This document shows positions 8,273 through 15,988 of a DNA stretch of 54,508 nucleotides, in pieces. The notes beneath the pieces were generated by a model. The model was not told the DNA's origin. It was given only the letters and a program-made list of their open reading frames with translations, and did no database searches. Position numbers and translations under genes: made by a program. This DNA comes from VAZQ01 sp035293945 (GTDB taxonomy: Bacteria > Pseudomonadota > Alphaproteobacteria > Rhizobiales > Xanthobacteraceae), in NCBI GenBank assembly GCA_035293945.1, contig DATGLV010000013.1, positions 1-54,508 on the forward strand. The letters run 5' to 3'. Every line of letters starts with the position of its first letter. The first letter of the stretch is position 1.

Positions 8273-8986
8273 TCAATGCGCCGCATTGGCAACCGATGCT
8301 GCGGTCTGGCCGAACAGGATAGCGCGCTCTTCCGCGCTGCGGATACCGGCCTGGCTGGGATTGATCTCCTTGGCCTTGTCATAAGCCCGCACGACCGCAG
8401 GCCGCCCGCGCACCGCCGCGAACCACCGCTTGAGATGCGGAAAGTCCTCGAGCTTTTGGCCCTGCCGCTCGTACGGCACGATCCACGGATAAATCGCCAT
8501 GTCGGCAATCGTGTAGTCACCGGCCACGAATTCGCGATCGGCAAGCCGTGTGTTCAGCACCCCGTAGAGGCGGTTGACCTCGTTGCGGTAGCGGTCGATC
8601 GCATAAGGGATCTTGTCGACCGCGTAATTGCTGAAGTGATTATTCTGCCCGGCCATCGGGCCGAGATTACCCACCTGCCAGAACAGCCATTGAATGGTTT
8701 CGGCGCGGCCGCGCAGATCGGCGGGAATGAAGCGGCCGATCTTATCGGCAAGATAGAGCAGGATGGCGCCGGACTCGAACATCTGCACCGGCTTGCCGTG
8801 GTCGGCGGGCGCATGGTCGACGATCGCCGGAATGCGGTTGTTCGGGGAGATTGCCAGGAAATCTCGCTTGAACTGCTCGCCCTTGCCGATATTCACCGGG
8901 ATGATCCGGTAAGGAAGCCCAGCCTCTTCGAGGAAGATCGTGATCTTGTGGCCGTTCGGCGTGGTCCAGTAATGCAGGTCGATCAT
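8273..8986 (-). CDS. Glutathione S-transferase, YfcG/Ure2p-like
   Basis: A 237-residue glutathione transferase-fold protein. The thioredoxin-like N-terminal domain starts MIDLHYWTTPNGHKITIFLEE, the pattern of YfcG/Ure2p-type disulfide-bond oxidoreductases, with Asn at the catalytic position. The glutathione-binding ES pair is in FESGAILLYLADK. The C-terminal helical domain contains the GDYTIADMAIYPW folding motif. I chose the ATG at 8986 because it follows ACGGAG and matches the family N-terminus; a longer in-frame extension to 9145 has no conserved content. Likely in one operon with the M32 carboxypeptidase. Probably a thiol/redox role rather than a known xenobiotic reaction. Confidence 0.9.
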   Translation of the reverse strand: MIDLHYWTTPNGHKITIFLEEAGLPYRIIPVNIGKGEQFKRDFLAISPNNRIPAIVDHAPADHGKPVQMFESGAILLYLADKIGRFIPADLRGRAETIQWLFWQVGNLGPMAGQNNHFSNYAVDKIPYAIDRYRNEVNRLYGVLNTRLADREFVAGDYTIADMAIYPWIVPYERQGQKLEDFPHLKRWFAAVRGRPAVVRAYDKAKEINPSQAGIRSAEERAILFGQTAASVANAAH

Positions 8987-9148
8987 AAATGGCTCCGTAT
9001 TGCAGGGCGCCCAACCATCAGGCATGGAGGCATTTAGTGGTCCGGCCGGCTCCCTGCCAGCCGGCGATTGCCACCTTGCTGTTTGCGCATGCCGCGTTTG
9101 CACGCAAGCGGACAGCAACCCGTCCCATAGGGAGGCCTGTTGCATATC

Positions 9149-9943
9149 ATGGAAGGAAAAGCGCGCGATGACCTCGCCATCCGGTTCGGCGAGATCGTGT
9201 CGGAGGCCGCTAGCCTCATCCTGGCGATACCGGTATCCGCGATTGGGGCAAGCAAAAAGCCTGATGGATCCCCTGTGTCACGGGCCGATGTCGACGCCGA
9301 AAAGCTGATCCTGGCGCGGCTCCGGACGCTCCTGCCGGACACCCCGGTGATCGCCGAGGAGTCCTTTGCGGCGGACAGCGACGAAGTGCCGGAGCGATTC
9401 CTGCTGGTCGACCCGCTCGATGGCACGCGCGAGTTCCTCGCCGGCCATAAGGACTACACCGTCAATATCGGGCTCATCAGTGCCGGCGTGCCGATCGTGG
9501 GCGCGATTTGCGCCCCGGCAAGCGGTGAGGTGTTCGTCGGCGGCGCCAAGGCCTTTCAGGCACCGCTCGCGAAAAGCGGGGCGTTGACCAGCCTCACGGA
9601 AATTGGCGGTGCTCCAATCCCGCAGGCGGGATTGCGCGCTGTGGTCAGCCGGTCGCATCTCGATGCAGGAAGCGAGCAATGGATACGCGACCATGCGGTC
9701 GCCGAGCTCAAGCGCGCCGGCTCATCTTTGAAATTCTGCCTGTTGGCGCGCGGAGAGGCCGACGTTTACCCGCGCCTTGCCCCCACCATGGAATGGGACA
9801 CCGCGGCCGGCCACGCCATCCTCAATGCCGCCGGCGGCTGCGTGCTCGACCCGGAAGGTTCGCCGCTTGCTTATGGAAAAAAGCACTCGGGATTCAAGAA
9901 TCCGGGTTTCATCGCCTGGGGCCGCAAACCTGCCGACGCCTGA
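9149..9943 (+). CDS. cysQ: 3'(2'),5'-bisphosphate nucleotidase CysQ
   Basis: A protein of about 264 residues of the inositol monophosphatase superfamily. CysQ removes the 3' phosphate of adenosine 3',5'-bisphosphate, a by-product of sulfate assimilation. Metal-binding marks are SRADVDAEKLI, IAEES, and VDPLDGTREFLAGHKDYTVNI, whose last part is characteristic of CysQ rather than SuhB. The second metal motif is TMEWDTAAGHAIL near the C-terminus. The start is ambiguous: ATG at 9149 is used here, but TTG at 9140 sits closer to GGGAGG (9130-9135). Divergent from the GST gene. Magnesium-dependent cytoplasmic enzyme. Confidence 0.9.
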   Translation: MEGKARDDLAIRFGEIVSEAASLILAIPVSAIGASKKPDGSPVSRADVDAEKLILARLRTLLPDTPVIAEESFAADSDEVPERFLLVDPLDGTREFLAGHKDYTVNIGLISAGVPIVGAICAPASGEVFVGGAKAFQAPLAKSGALTSLTEIGGAPIPQAGLRAVVSRSHLDAGSEQWIRDHAVAELKRAGSSLKFCLLARGEADVYPRLAPTMEWDTAAGHAILNAAGGCVLDPEGSPLAYGKKHSGFKNPGFIAWGRKPADA

Positions 9944-10048
9944 TCAGGTGGCCGGCTCTGCCCAAAATAAAGCGTCGGAACTTCGCGCGGAACCGCGCAC
10001 CGAAGAGCCTGTTGAGCGGAGGTAAACAGGCGAGAGTAGCGCACTGTC

Positions 10049-10816
10049 ATGACCGGGATCCGCATTGGCACCTCCGGATGGACCTATGACGGATGGCGTG
10101 GCCCTTTCTATCCTGATGCTGTGGCCAAGAAGGAATGGCTCAAGTGGTATTCGGGCGTCTTCCCGACTGCGGAAATCAATGGATCATTCTACCGAACGCC
10201 GACCGTCCAAGCCGTTCTCGGCTGGCGTGATCAAACGCCGGATGACTTTGTGTTCTCGTGGAAGGCGTCGAAGTTCATAACGCATTGGAAGCGGCTCACC
10301 GAGAAATGCGCAAACTCGATCGAGCTGATGGAGACGCGCTTACAGGTGCTCCAGCCCAAGCTGGCGGCCGTGCTGTTTCAATTGCCGCCGCAATTCTCAA
10401 AAAACGCGGAGCGCCTGGCATCATTCCTCGAGATGCTGCCACCGCAGCATCGTTACGCATTCGAATTCCGGCACAAGAGCTGGTATGACGACGCGGTCTT
10501 CGCGCTTCTGCGCGCGCATGATGCAGCATTGTGCATCTCTGATCACCATGATGCGCCCTCGCCCTGGATCGCCACAGCGGGGCACGTGTATGTCCGCGGC
10601 CACGGTCCAGGCGGAAGCTATCAAGGCAGCTACTCGGGGCGCACCTTGCACAAATGGGCGCGCACGATTTCCGAGTGGCGACGGCAGAAGCGAGACGTGC
10701 TGGTCTACTTCGACAATGACCAGAAGGCCGCCGCGCCGGCCGATGCCATACGACTCATCGACATGCTCGGTCGCGCGGTACGAAGCCGCGAGCGCGAATC
10801 CAGCGCGTCCATTTGA
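10049..10816 (+). CDS. DUF72 family protein (YecE-like)
   Basis: A 255-residue protein of the DUF72/YecE family, a TIM-barrel fold of unknown reaction. Family signatures are IRIGTSGWTYDGWRGPFYP at the start, FPTAEINGSFYRTPT, FVFSWKASKFITHWKRL, YAFEFRHKSWYDD, and VYFDNDQKAAAPADA near the end. Full length and intact. It stands alone between cysQ and a convergent UbiD-family gene. No catalytic role should be assumed. Confidence 0.9.
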   Translation: MTGIRIGTSGWTYDGWRGPFYPDAVAKKEWLKWYSGVFPTAEINGSFYRTPTVQAVLGWRDQTPDDFVFSWKASKFITHWKRLTEKCANSIELMETRLQVLQPKLAAVLFQLPPQFSKNAERLASFLEMLPPQHRYAFEFRHKSWYDDAVFALLRAHDAALCISDHHDAPSPWIATAGHVYVRGHGPGGSYQGSYSGRTLHKWARTISEWRRQKRDVLVYFDNDQKAAAPADAIRLIDMLGRAVRSRERESSASI

Positions 10817-10828
10817 ACGCCGCAACTT

Positions 10829-10880
10829 GCCCCTCGCCCCGACCCTCTCCCCGCACAGCGGGGAGAGCGAGCGAGAGGCC
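10829..10880. repeat. Palindromic repeat between convergent genes
   Basis: CTCTCCCCGC (10845-10854) and GCGGGGAGAG (10858-10867) form a 10-bp stem with loop ACA, flanked by CTCGCCCC and GCGAGAGG. This kind of short palindromic element is common between genes in rhizobial genomes. Placed between two convergent genes, it could also terminate transcription from both sides. Confidence 0.6.
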
Positions 10881-10890
10881 CCAGCGGACG

Positions 10891-12327
10891 CTACTTGATG
10901 TACTTGTCGATCGGGAAGCGGGCCCGCACCTCGGCCGGCACATCGAGGCGGGTTGCCCACGGACGCTTCATCGGTTTGGTTGCGTCGATGATCATCTTGG
11001 CGGTCATGATGTCGTCGACTTGGCTCGGATCGAGCGTATTGCCCTTGGAATTCTTGATGATATCGACGTCCTCGTTGGCCTGCGTGCGGGTCGCGACCGC
11101 ATACATGACCTCTTGCTCATTAAAGGGATCGATATCGCCGTCGACCACGATCACGTTCTTGACGAAATCGACTTCGCCGAGCGCGATGAAAGCCGCCTGC
11201 TTGCTCTCGCCGTCGACCCGCTTGTCGAGCGAGATGTAGCAATTGAAGCGTCCGACGCCCGAATTCGGCATGTGCACCGCCTTGACGCCCGGCACCACGC
11301 CCTTGATGCGGTTGAACAGCGCGCCTTCCTTCGGGATTGCCCCCATCACCCAGTCGTCCGCATGGCCGACGAAGATATCCTGATAGATGGCGTTCTTGCG
11401 GTGGGTCATCGCCGTGACATTGATGACCCAGCGCAGGCGCTGCGGCCCGTAGGTGCCGGGGAACTCGCCGAACGGCCCTTCGACCTCGCGCACGTTGGGC
11501 GGAATCTCCCCTTCGATGATCATTTCGGCATCGGCCGGGACCATGAAGTCCTCGCCCCAGGTCTCCGACGGCACCAGCCGGATCGGCTCGTTCATCATGG
11601 CGCCCAGCACTTCGTAATCGTCGACGCCGAACGGCGCGACGTTGAGCGAGCCGAGGAAGAAGGCCGGATGGTGGCTGACGATGATGGCGGTCGGGGTCGG
11701 CTGGTTCTTCAGCTCGTTCTTGCGGCACATCTGCCAGTTATGGCGCGGCGACATGTGGATGCCGAGCTTGCGTGGGCCTTTATACATCATGCGCAGGAAG
11801 GCGATGTTGTAGTGTCCCATCTCGGGATCGCGCATGATCGGCGCCATGTCGATATAGGGGGCCGGGTCCATGCGGTGGTGACGCACGATCGGCAGTTCAC
11901 GCAGATCGACTTGGTCGCCCTTCTTGATCACCTGCTTGACCGGCGCATCGCTGCCGGCAATCCGCACCGGAGCAACGCGGCGCGCCTCGCGGCGGGAATA
12001 TTCCAGGCTGAGATCGATGCGGTCCTGGTCGGCGCGCAAGCCGAGCGCGAGCGCATCACGCGTGCGCGAGGAATAGATGTTGGTGATGAGCGGGAACGGC
12101 GACACCTGGCCGAGCTGGTTGATGGGGCGCTCGAACAGCACCATCGGATTGATGCGGGCCGCTTCCAAGTTGGCGAGGATGGCCGTGGCCTCGAACTTCG
12201 CCGGATCAATCTCATCCTTGATGCGCAGGATTTCTTTCGGATGATCGCGCTCGATCATGGCGATGAAATCGCGCAGCTCGCTCGGCTTGCCGGTGGTCAC
12301 AGCCTTGGGATCGACCTTGACGTTCAT
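10891..12327 (-). CDS. UbiD family decarboxylase
   Basis: A 478-residue UbiD-family enzyme; these use prenylated FMN to add or remove CO2 on aromatic or unsaturated acids. Typical blocks are PIVRHHRMDPAPYIDMAP, NIAFLRMMYKGPRKLGIHMS, IEGEIPPNVREVEGPFGEFPG (with the family's Glu residues) and FPIDKYIK at the end. No UbiX flavin prenyltransferase lies in the window, so the cofactor must come from elsewhere. A small zinc-ribbon gene sits 140 bp upstream on the same strand with a palindromic repeat between, and a GntR regulator lies further upstream. Substrate unknown; ubiquinone synthesis is less likely than catabolism, given the neighbours. Confidence 0.88.
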   Translation of the reverse strand: MNVKVDPKAVTTGKPSELRDFIAMIERDHPKEILRIKDEIDPAKFEATAILANLEAARINPMVLFERPINQLGQVSPFPLITNIYSSRTRDALALGLRADQDRIDLSLEYSRREARRVAPVRIAGSDAPVKQVIKKGDQVDLRELPIVRHHRMDPAPYIDMAPIMRDPEMGHYNIAFLRMMYKGPRKLGIHMSPRHNWQMCRKNELKNQPTPTAIIVSHHPAFFLGSLNVAPFGVDDYEVLGAMMNEPIRLVPSETWGEDFMVPADAEMIIEGEIPPNVREVEGPFGEFPGTYGPQRLRWVINVTAMTHRKNAIYQDIFVGHADDWVMGAIPKEGALFNRIKGVVPGVKAVHMPNSGVGRFNCYISLDKRVDGESKQAAFIALGEVDFVKNVIVVDGDIDPFNEQEVMYAVATRTQANEDVDIIKNSKGNTLDPSQVDDIMTAKMIIDATKPMKRPWATRLDVPAEVRARFPIDKYIK

Positions 12328-12361
12328 GACTGACCTCTGTGTAGTTTGGTTTTTCCTCCGC

Positions 12362-12450
12362 TGTCATGGCCGGACTTGCTCCGGCCATCTCGATGGGGAT
12401 CGCAGAGCGCCCTCCTGATCGAGATCGCCGGGACAAGCCCGGCGATGACA
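12362..12450. repeat. REP-like palindromic element
   Basis: An 89-bp element with outer arms TGTCATGGCCGG and CCGGCGATGACA and two inner hairpins, GGCCGGACTTGCTCCGGCC and CGCCGGGACAAGCCCGGCG. It fills the gap between the UbiD-family gene and the zinc-ribbon gene and resembles the dispersed intergenic repeats of Bradyrhizobium relatives. Confidence 0.65.
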
Positions 12451-12467
12451 AAGGCGATTAGCGTCCT

Positions 12468-12662
12468 TCAGTGCGAATGCGCGCGCTGCTTCGGATTGGT
12501 CACCGTGCCGTCGTGCTCGACCAGGTTGTCGCATTCGTCGATGAAGAATTCATTCTGACAATAGGGGCACAGGAGCTTTATTCCGGCATAGCGCAGATCC
12601 TCGTGATGCACGTGGAACTTCTGCCTGCACTTGGGACAGGTGGGATCGAAATGTCTGACCAT
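12468..12662 (-). CDS. Small double zinc-ribbon protein
   Basis: A 64-residue protein with CPKC near residue 9 and CPYC near residue 32, a complete zinc-ribbon pair, followed by an acidic stretch and a His-rich tail. It has a good AAGGAGA ribosome site before the ATG. It precedes the UbiD-family gene on the same strand. Some non-oxidative UbiD-type aromatic decarboxylases carry a small zinc-binding subunit (VdcD/BsdD type), so a subunit role is possible. The sequence is not clearly of that family, so the role is inferred from position only. Confidence 0.7.
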   Translation of the reverse strand: MVRHFDPTCPKCRQKFHVHHEDLRYAGIKLLCPYCQNEFFIDECDNLVEHDGTVTNPKQRAHSH

Positions 12663-12732
12663 TGGGGTCTCCTTGACTTGGCTAGTTTGACGTTTGCTTG
12701 CTTCAGGTTTTTTGGAGATATCCCGCTCGATC

Positions 12733-12812
12733 TCATTGCCGGGCTTTGACCCAGCAATCCATCATCTTGCGAAAAAGATGGACCCGCGGGTCAAGCCCGC
12801 GGGTGACGACAG
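12733..12812. repeat. REP-like palindromic element
   Basis: Contains three consecutive hairpins. The last is perfect: ACCCGCGGG (12782-12790), loop TCAAG, CCCGCGGGT (12796-12804). The others are TTGCCGGG/CCCAGCAA and CATCTT/AAGATG. It lies between the zinc-ribbon gene and the GntR regulator, and could also act as a terminator for the latter. Confidence 0.6.
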
Positions 12813-12839
12813 AGGCCAAGCTCTTTGACTGGAACACTC

Positions 12840-13583
12840 CTAGCCTCCAGCCTTGCGCTTTCCGGACGAGAATTCGGCGAAGCGCCGGCTCAGCATCTCG
12901 ATATCCTGCGCCATGATGCCGCGCGCCTCCTCAGGCTTTCGATTGCGGCAGGCGTTGATGAGTTGCCGGTGCATGATGAGGCCGACCTCGCTCGTATCGG
13001 CGCTCAGCACACCTTTCACCCGCTCGTACAGCACTGCCAGCACCGTCTCACCCACGACCGCGAGCAGCGGATTGCCGGCAAGGCGAATGACCTGGCGATG
13101 GAAGTCGATGTAGCGATGGCGCACGCTGTGGTCGGCAACATGCTCGCGCTCGGCTTCGCCGATCTTGTCTTCCAGCATGGCGAAATCGGCCTCGCTGCCG
13201 TGCACGGCGACTTGCGCAGCCGCATGCGGCTCGATCAGCATTCGCATCTCGAACAGATTGTCGAGATTGGCCTCGCCGCCGGCGAGCAGATTGGTCACCG
13301 TGTCGACGATCGGCCGCTCGTAGTCTTGAGTAACGAATATGCCGCCCTTGGGACCTTTCTTGACGGTGACGAGCCCGCTCGATTCGAGCGTGCGGATCGC
13401 CTCGCGCACCACCACACGGCTCACCCCGAACTGTGCGGCGAGCTCCCGCTCGGACGGAATGCGCTGAAACAGCGCCAGCTTGTCCTTGAAGATGGTCGCC
13501 CGGATGCGGTCGGCCACTTCCAGATAGGCGCTGCGCCGACCGAGGTTCTGGAAAACCGGGGCGGCTGCGGGATCCGAACTCAT
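12840..13583 (-). CDS. GntR family regulator, FCD (FadR-like) type
   Basis: A 247-residue repressor-type protein. The N-terminal winged helix-turn-helix is clear (YLEVADRIRATIF, IPSERELAAQFGVSRVVVRE, LESSGLVTVKKGPKGGIFV). The C-terminal FCD ligand domain has its metal-binding Asp/His pattern (FEMRMLIEPHAAAQVA, DFHRQVIRLAGN, MHRQLINA). FCD regulators usually sense organic acids. The ATG at 13583 fits an AAAGGA site better than the TTG at 13589. It is divergent from the aldehyde dehydrogenase gene, with a near-palindromic operator candidate in the shared gap, so it probably controls itself and that gene, and perhaps the UbiD-family operon downstream of it. Confidence 0.92.
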   Translation of the reverse strand: MSSDPAAAPVFQNLGRRSAYLEVADRIRATIFKDKLALFQRIPSERELAAQFGVSRVVVREAIRTLESSGLVTVKKGPKGGIFVTQDYERPIVDTVTNLLAGGEANLDNLFEMRMLIEPHAAAQVAVHGSEADFAMLEDKIGEAEREHVADHSVRHRYIDFHRQVIRLAGNPLLAVVGETVLAVLYERVKGVLSADTSEVGLIMHRQLINACRNRKPEEARGIMAQDIEMLSRRFAEFSSGKRKAGG

Positions 13584-13595
13584 CAGCAATGTCCT

Positions 13596-13615
13596 TTGGA
13601 CTAACCATAGACCAA
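13596..13615. promoter_or_regulatory. Candidate operator of the GntR regulator
   Basis: Inverted half-sites TTGGACTA and TAGACCAA are separated by ACCA, giving seven matching pairs per arm with one mismatch in each. The site lies 13 bp upstream of the GntR start codon and 69 bp upstream of the aldehyde dehydrogenase start. FCD-type GntR proteins commonly bind short TGGT/ACCA-like palindromes in such divergent gaps. Binding is inferred. Confidence 0.5.
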
Positions 13616-13683
13616 CGGATCACAACGCGTCAATATGCGGCCCGGCCTCAGGAGCCGTGCGCGCAAAGCTAAGGAGAAGGCAA

Positions 13684-15123
13684 ATGCCTGTGGAATCAGC
13701 AGAAACCCTGCTTTTCATCGATGGCGCATGGTCGAAGGGCGCGGGCGGAGCGCTGCCCGTCATTGATCCGGCAACCGGCGAGGCCTTTGCCACTGTGGCG
13801 CGGGCAACGCAGGCCGATCTCGACCGGGCGCTTGCCGCAGCCGAGCGAGGCTTTGCGGCCTGGCGCAAGGTCTCCGCCTACGAGCGTGGCAGAATTCTGC
13901 GCAAGGCCGGCGATCTCCTGCGCTCACGCGCCGACGCGATAGCCGCCGTCATGACACGCGAGCACGGTAAGCCAGTGGCCGAGGCCAAGGGCGAGACGGT
14001 CGCGGGCGCCGACATCCTCGATTGGTTTGCGGAAGAAGGTCGCCGCACCTATGGGCGCGTCATTCCGGCGCGTAGCGATACCGTGCAGCAGATGGTGGTG
14101 AAGGAGCCGGTCGGGCCGGTGGCGGCCTTTACGCCGTGGAATTTTCCGATCAACCAGGCCGGCCGCAAGATCGCGGCGGCCTTGGCGGCGGGCTGCTCGG
14201 TTATTTTGAAAGGCCCGGAGGAGACGCCAGCGAGCTGTGCAGCGCTGGTCCAGGCGCTCACCGATGCCGGCCTGCCGGCGGGGGCGCTCAATCTGGTCTT
14301 CGGGGTGCCGGCGGAGATTTCGAGCTATCTCATCCCGCACAAGGCTATCCGCAAGGTGTCGTTCACTGGCTCAGTGCCGGTCGGCAAGCATCTGGCCTCA
14401 CTTGCCGGCGCGCACATGAAGCGCGTCACCATGGAGCTCGGCGGCCATTCGCCCGCCATCGTGTTCCCGGATGCCGATGTGGAGGTGGCGGCGAAGATCC
14501 TCAGTGCCAACAAATTCCGCAATGCCGGGCAGATCTGCGTCGCGCCGACGCGCTTCATCGTGCACGACGAGCTCTATGAGGCTTTCGTCGATCGCTTTGT
14601 CGCTGCCGCCAGGGCCGTGAAGGTCGGCAACGGAATGACAGCCGGCGTCACCATGGGGCCGCTGGCGACCGAGCGGCGGGTCGAGGCCATGGAGGGCTTC
14701 ATTGCCGATGCGGTGGCGAAAGGCGCCAAGGTGGCGACCGGCGGGAGGCGCATCGGCAACAAAGGCTATTTCTTCGAGCCCACGGTACTGACCGACGTGC
14801 CGACCAACGCCCGCGTCATGAACGAGGAACCGTTCGGGCCGATCGCGCTGATGCAGCGCTTCCGCACCTTCGAGGAGGCGATCGCTGAAGCAAACCGCCT
14901 GCCCTACGGGCTTGCGGCCTACGCGTATACGCGGTCGGTGAAAAACGCGGCTGCGGTCGCGGCGGGTTTCGAGTCCGGCTGCGTCTCGATCAATCATCAC
15001 GGCCTCGCCCCGATCGAAACCCCGCTCGGCGGCGTCAAAGATTCGGGCTACGGCTCGGAAGGCGGGGCCGAAGCGATCGAGGCTTATCTGGCAACCAAAT
15101 TCGTGACCCAGACGGGGCTCTGA
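13684..15123 (+). CDS. NAD(P)-dependent aldehyde dehydrogenase
   Basis: A 479-residue aldehyde dehydrogenase, closest in pattern to the succinate-semialdehyde/short-chain semialdehyde group (GabD-like). It should oxidise an aldehyde to an acid in the cytoplasm. Conserved elements are FTPWNFPINQAGRKIAAAL, FTGSVPVGKHLA, the general-base Glu in MELGGHSPAIVF, the nucleophile Cys in NAGQICVAPTRF, and EEPFGPIALMQRF. The ATG follows AAGGAGAAGG. Divergent from the GntR gene with an operator-like palindrome between. Its stop is 7 bp from the end of the ParE remnant. Exact substrate not determined. Confidence 0.9.
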   Translation: MPVESAETLLFIDGAWSKGAGGALPVIDPATGEAFATVARATQADLDRALAAAERGFAAWRKVSAYERGRILRKAGDLLRSRADAIAAVMTREHGKPVAEAKGETVAGADILDWFAEEGRRTYGRVIPARSDTVQQMVVKEPVGPVAAFTPWNFPINQAGRKIAAALAAGCSVILKGPEETPASCAALVQALTDAGLPAGALNLVFGVPAEISSYLIPHKAIRKVSFTGSVPVGKHLASLAGAHMKRVTMELGGHSPAIVFPDADVEVAAKILSANKFRNAGQICVAPTRFIVHDELYEAFVDRFVAAARAVKVGNGMTAGVTMGPLATERRVEAMEGFIADAVAKGAKVATGGRRIGNKGYFFEPTVLTDVPTNARVMNEEPFGPIALMQRFRTFEEAIAEANRLPYGLAAYAYTRSVKNAAAVAAGFESGCVSINHHGLAPIETPLGGVKDSGYGSEGGAEAIEAYLATKFVTQTGL

Positions 15124-15130
15124 GGCAGAG

Positions 15131-15446
15131 TCAAAATAGACGCGTCAGGTCGCGCCGCCCGTCGATAACGCGGACGATGACGATGTTGACTTCATCGACC
15201 GGTCCAATCATCTGCATCGGGATGCGTCTCATAAAGTACGAGATAGGGTCCCTCGACTAACATGCGCATGCTGGCCTGAATGTCTGCCCGCCGCGGGCCA
15301 CGACGCGGATACTCGGCCAGGCTGTTGATTCTTGCACTGATGCCCCGAACGATCCGCGACGCCGTCGCCGGATCATCCGCTGCTATCGTCTACCAGATAT
15401 CCTCAAGGTCGGCCTCGGCGGCAGGTGATGTGGTGACGCGTGTCAC
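15131..15446 (-). pseudogene. Broken ParE-type toxin
   Basis: The minus strand encodes a ParE-like toxin in pieces. It opens with GTG at 15446 (VTRVTTSPAAEADLEDIW), then meets an in-frame TAG at 15390-15392 (codon 19) where a Tyr codon would be expected. The same frame continues (TIAADDPATASRIVRGISAR, SLAEYPRRGPRRA, GPYLVLYETHPDADD). Near 15200 the reading moves to another frame, GPVDEVNIVIVRVIDGRRD, ending LTRLF at the TGA at 15131. ParE landmarks (AxxDLxxIW, RxI, SLAxxPxxG, YRI-like YLVLYE, VxIVRVIDGRRD) are visible. One nonsense change and one frameshift make it inactive. The GTG overlaps the antitoxin stop by three bases (GTGA), as in intact parDE operons. Confidence 0.8.
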
Positions 15447-15718
15447 TTCTTCTGCGCCTTGTTGAACCTCGCCTCTGCACGCGCGATCGTGCGTTCAATG
15501 TCGAAGGGCTGCGCCGGCCCGCTTGCTTTGCCTTCGTCCCAAAGTTGGCGCAGACGGCGGATGTCCTCCTGGCGCAGCTCACGCTTTGCCTGCCAGTCGC
15601 GGATCGCTTCGCGCACGATCTCGCTGGTGGTCGCGTACTCGCCGGCCTCGACCGCAGCCTTAAGCGCGGCCACTTGCTCAGCCGTTAGGGCGACGCTGAC
15701 CTTCTGAATGTCGGCCAT
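15443..15718 (-). CDS. parD: ParD-like antitoxin (ribbon-helix-helix)
   Basis: A 91-residue antitoxin of the ParD/CopG ribbon-helix-helix type. The N-terminal DNA-binding part reads ADIQKVSVALTAEQVAALK and the linker GEYATTSEIVREAIRDWQ. The C-terminal half (RRLRQLWDEGKASGPAQPFD) is the toxin-binding part, typical for partners of ParE. I set the start at the ATG at 15718, which gives the family N-terminus; a longer frame upstream is not conserved. The antitoxin is intact although the overlapping toxin gene is broken. It may persist as an autoregulator or as a silencer of other ParE toxins. Confidence 0.85.
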   Translation of the reverse strand: MADIQKVSVALTAEQVAALKAAVEAGEYATTSEIVREAIRDWQAKRELRQEDIRRLRQLWDEGKASGPAQPFDIERTIARAEARFNKAQKK

Positions 15719-15746
15719 GTGGGATGCTTTAACGTGTCTCCGATGC

Positions 15747-15781
15747 CCCTTCCTCCCGCCCGACAGCGGGCGGAAGAAGGA
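15747..15781. repeat. Palindromic element upstream of parD
   Basis: CCGCCCG (15756-15762) and CGGGCGG (15767-15773) pair around ACAG, with outer CTTCCTC and GAAGAAGG arms. A short intergenic repeat of the same general style as those at 10.84 and 29.6 kb. Confidence 0.5.
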
Positions 15782-15839
15782 GAGAGAGCATTTCTTACTA
15801 CTTTTTAGCAAGCCCGGCAAACGCTTCAACATCCGGCCG

Positions 15840-15877
15840 TTGCAAAAGAGCGCGTTGACAGCAACGAATTTTGTTGC
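15840..15877. promoter_or_regulatory. Shared operator-like block, copy 1
   Basis: TTGCA (15840-15844), 17 bases, then CAA (15862-15864), six bases, TTGTT. Within it GCAAC (15861-15865) and GTTGC (15873-15877) form an inverted repeat with a 7-base centre. It includes a perfect -35-like TTGACA (15855-15860). It lies upstream of the ThDP-enzyme gene. Three related blocks occur at 35.13, 49.05 and 51.08 kb. The common spacing suggests one regulator; this is inference. Confidence 0.55.
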
Positions 15878-15988
15878 AAGGAATCTCGACGATGACTTTT
15901 GTTGCGCGAGCGCTCCGCTGCTGACGAGCCTCGCCCAAAGGCCAGGTTCAGAGCAAAGCTCTCAAAACTCCAAACGATCGGAGACGCC

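Noticed and set aside
10813..12333. A 506-codon open frame on the plus strand
   Set aside because: Antisense to the UbiD-family gene and without domain content.
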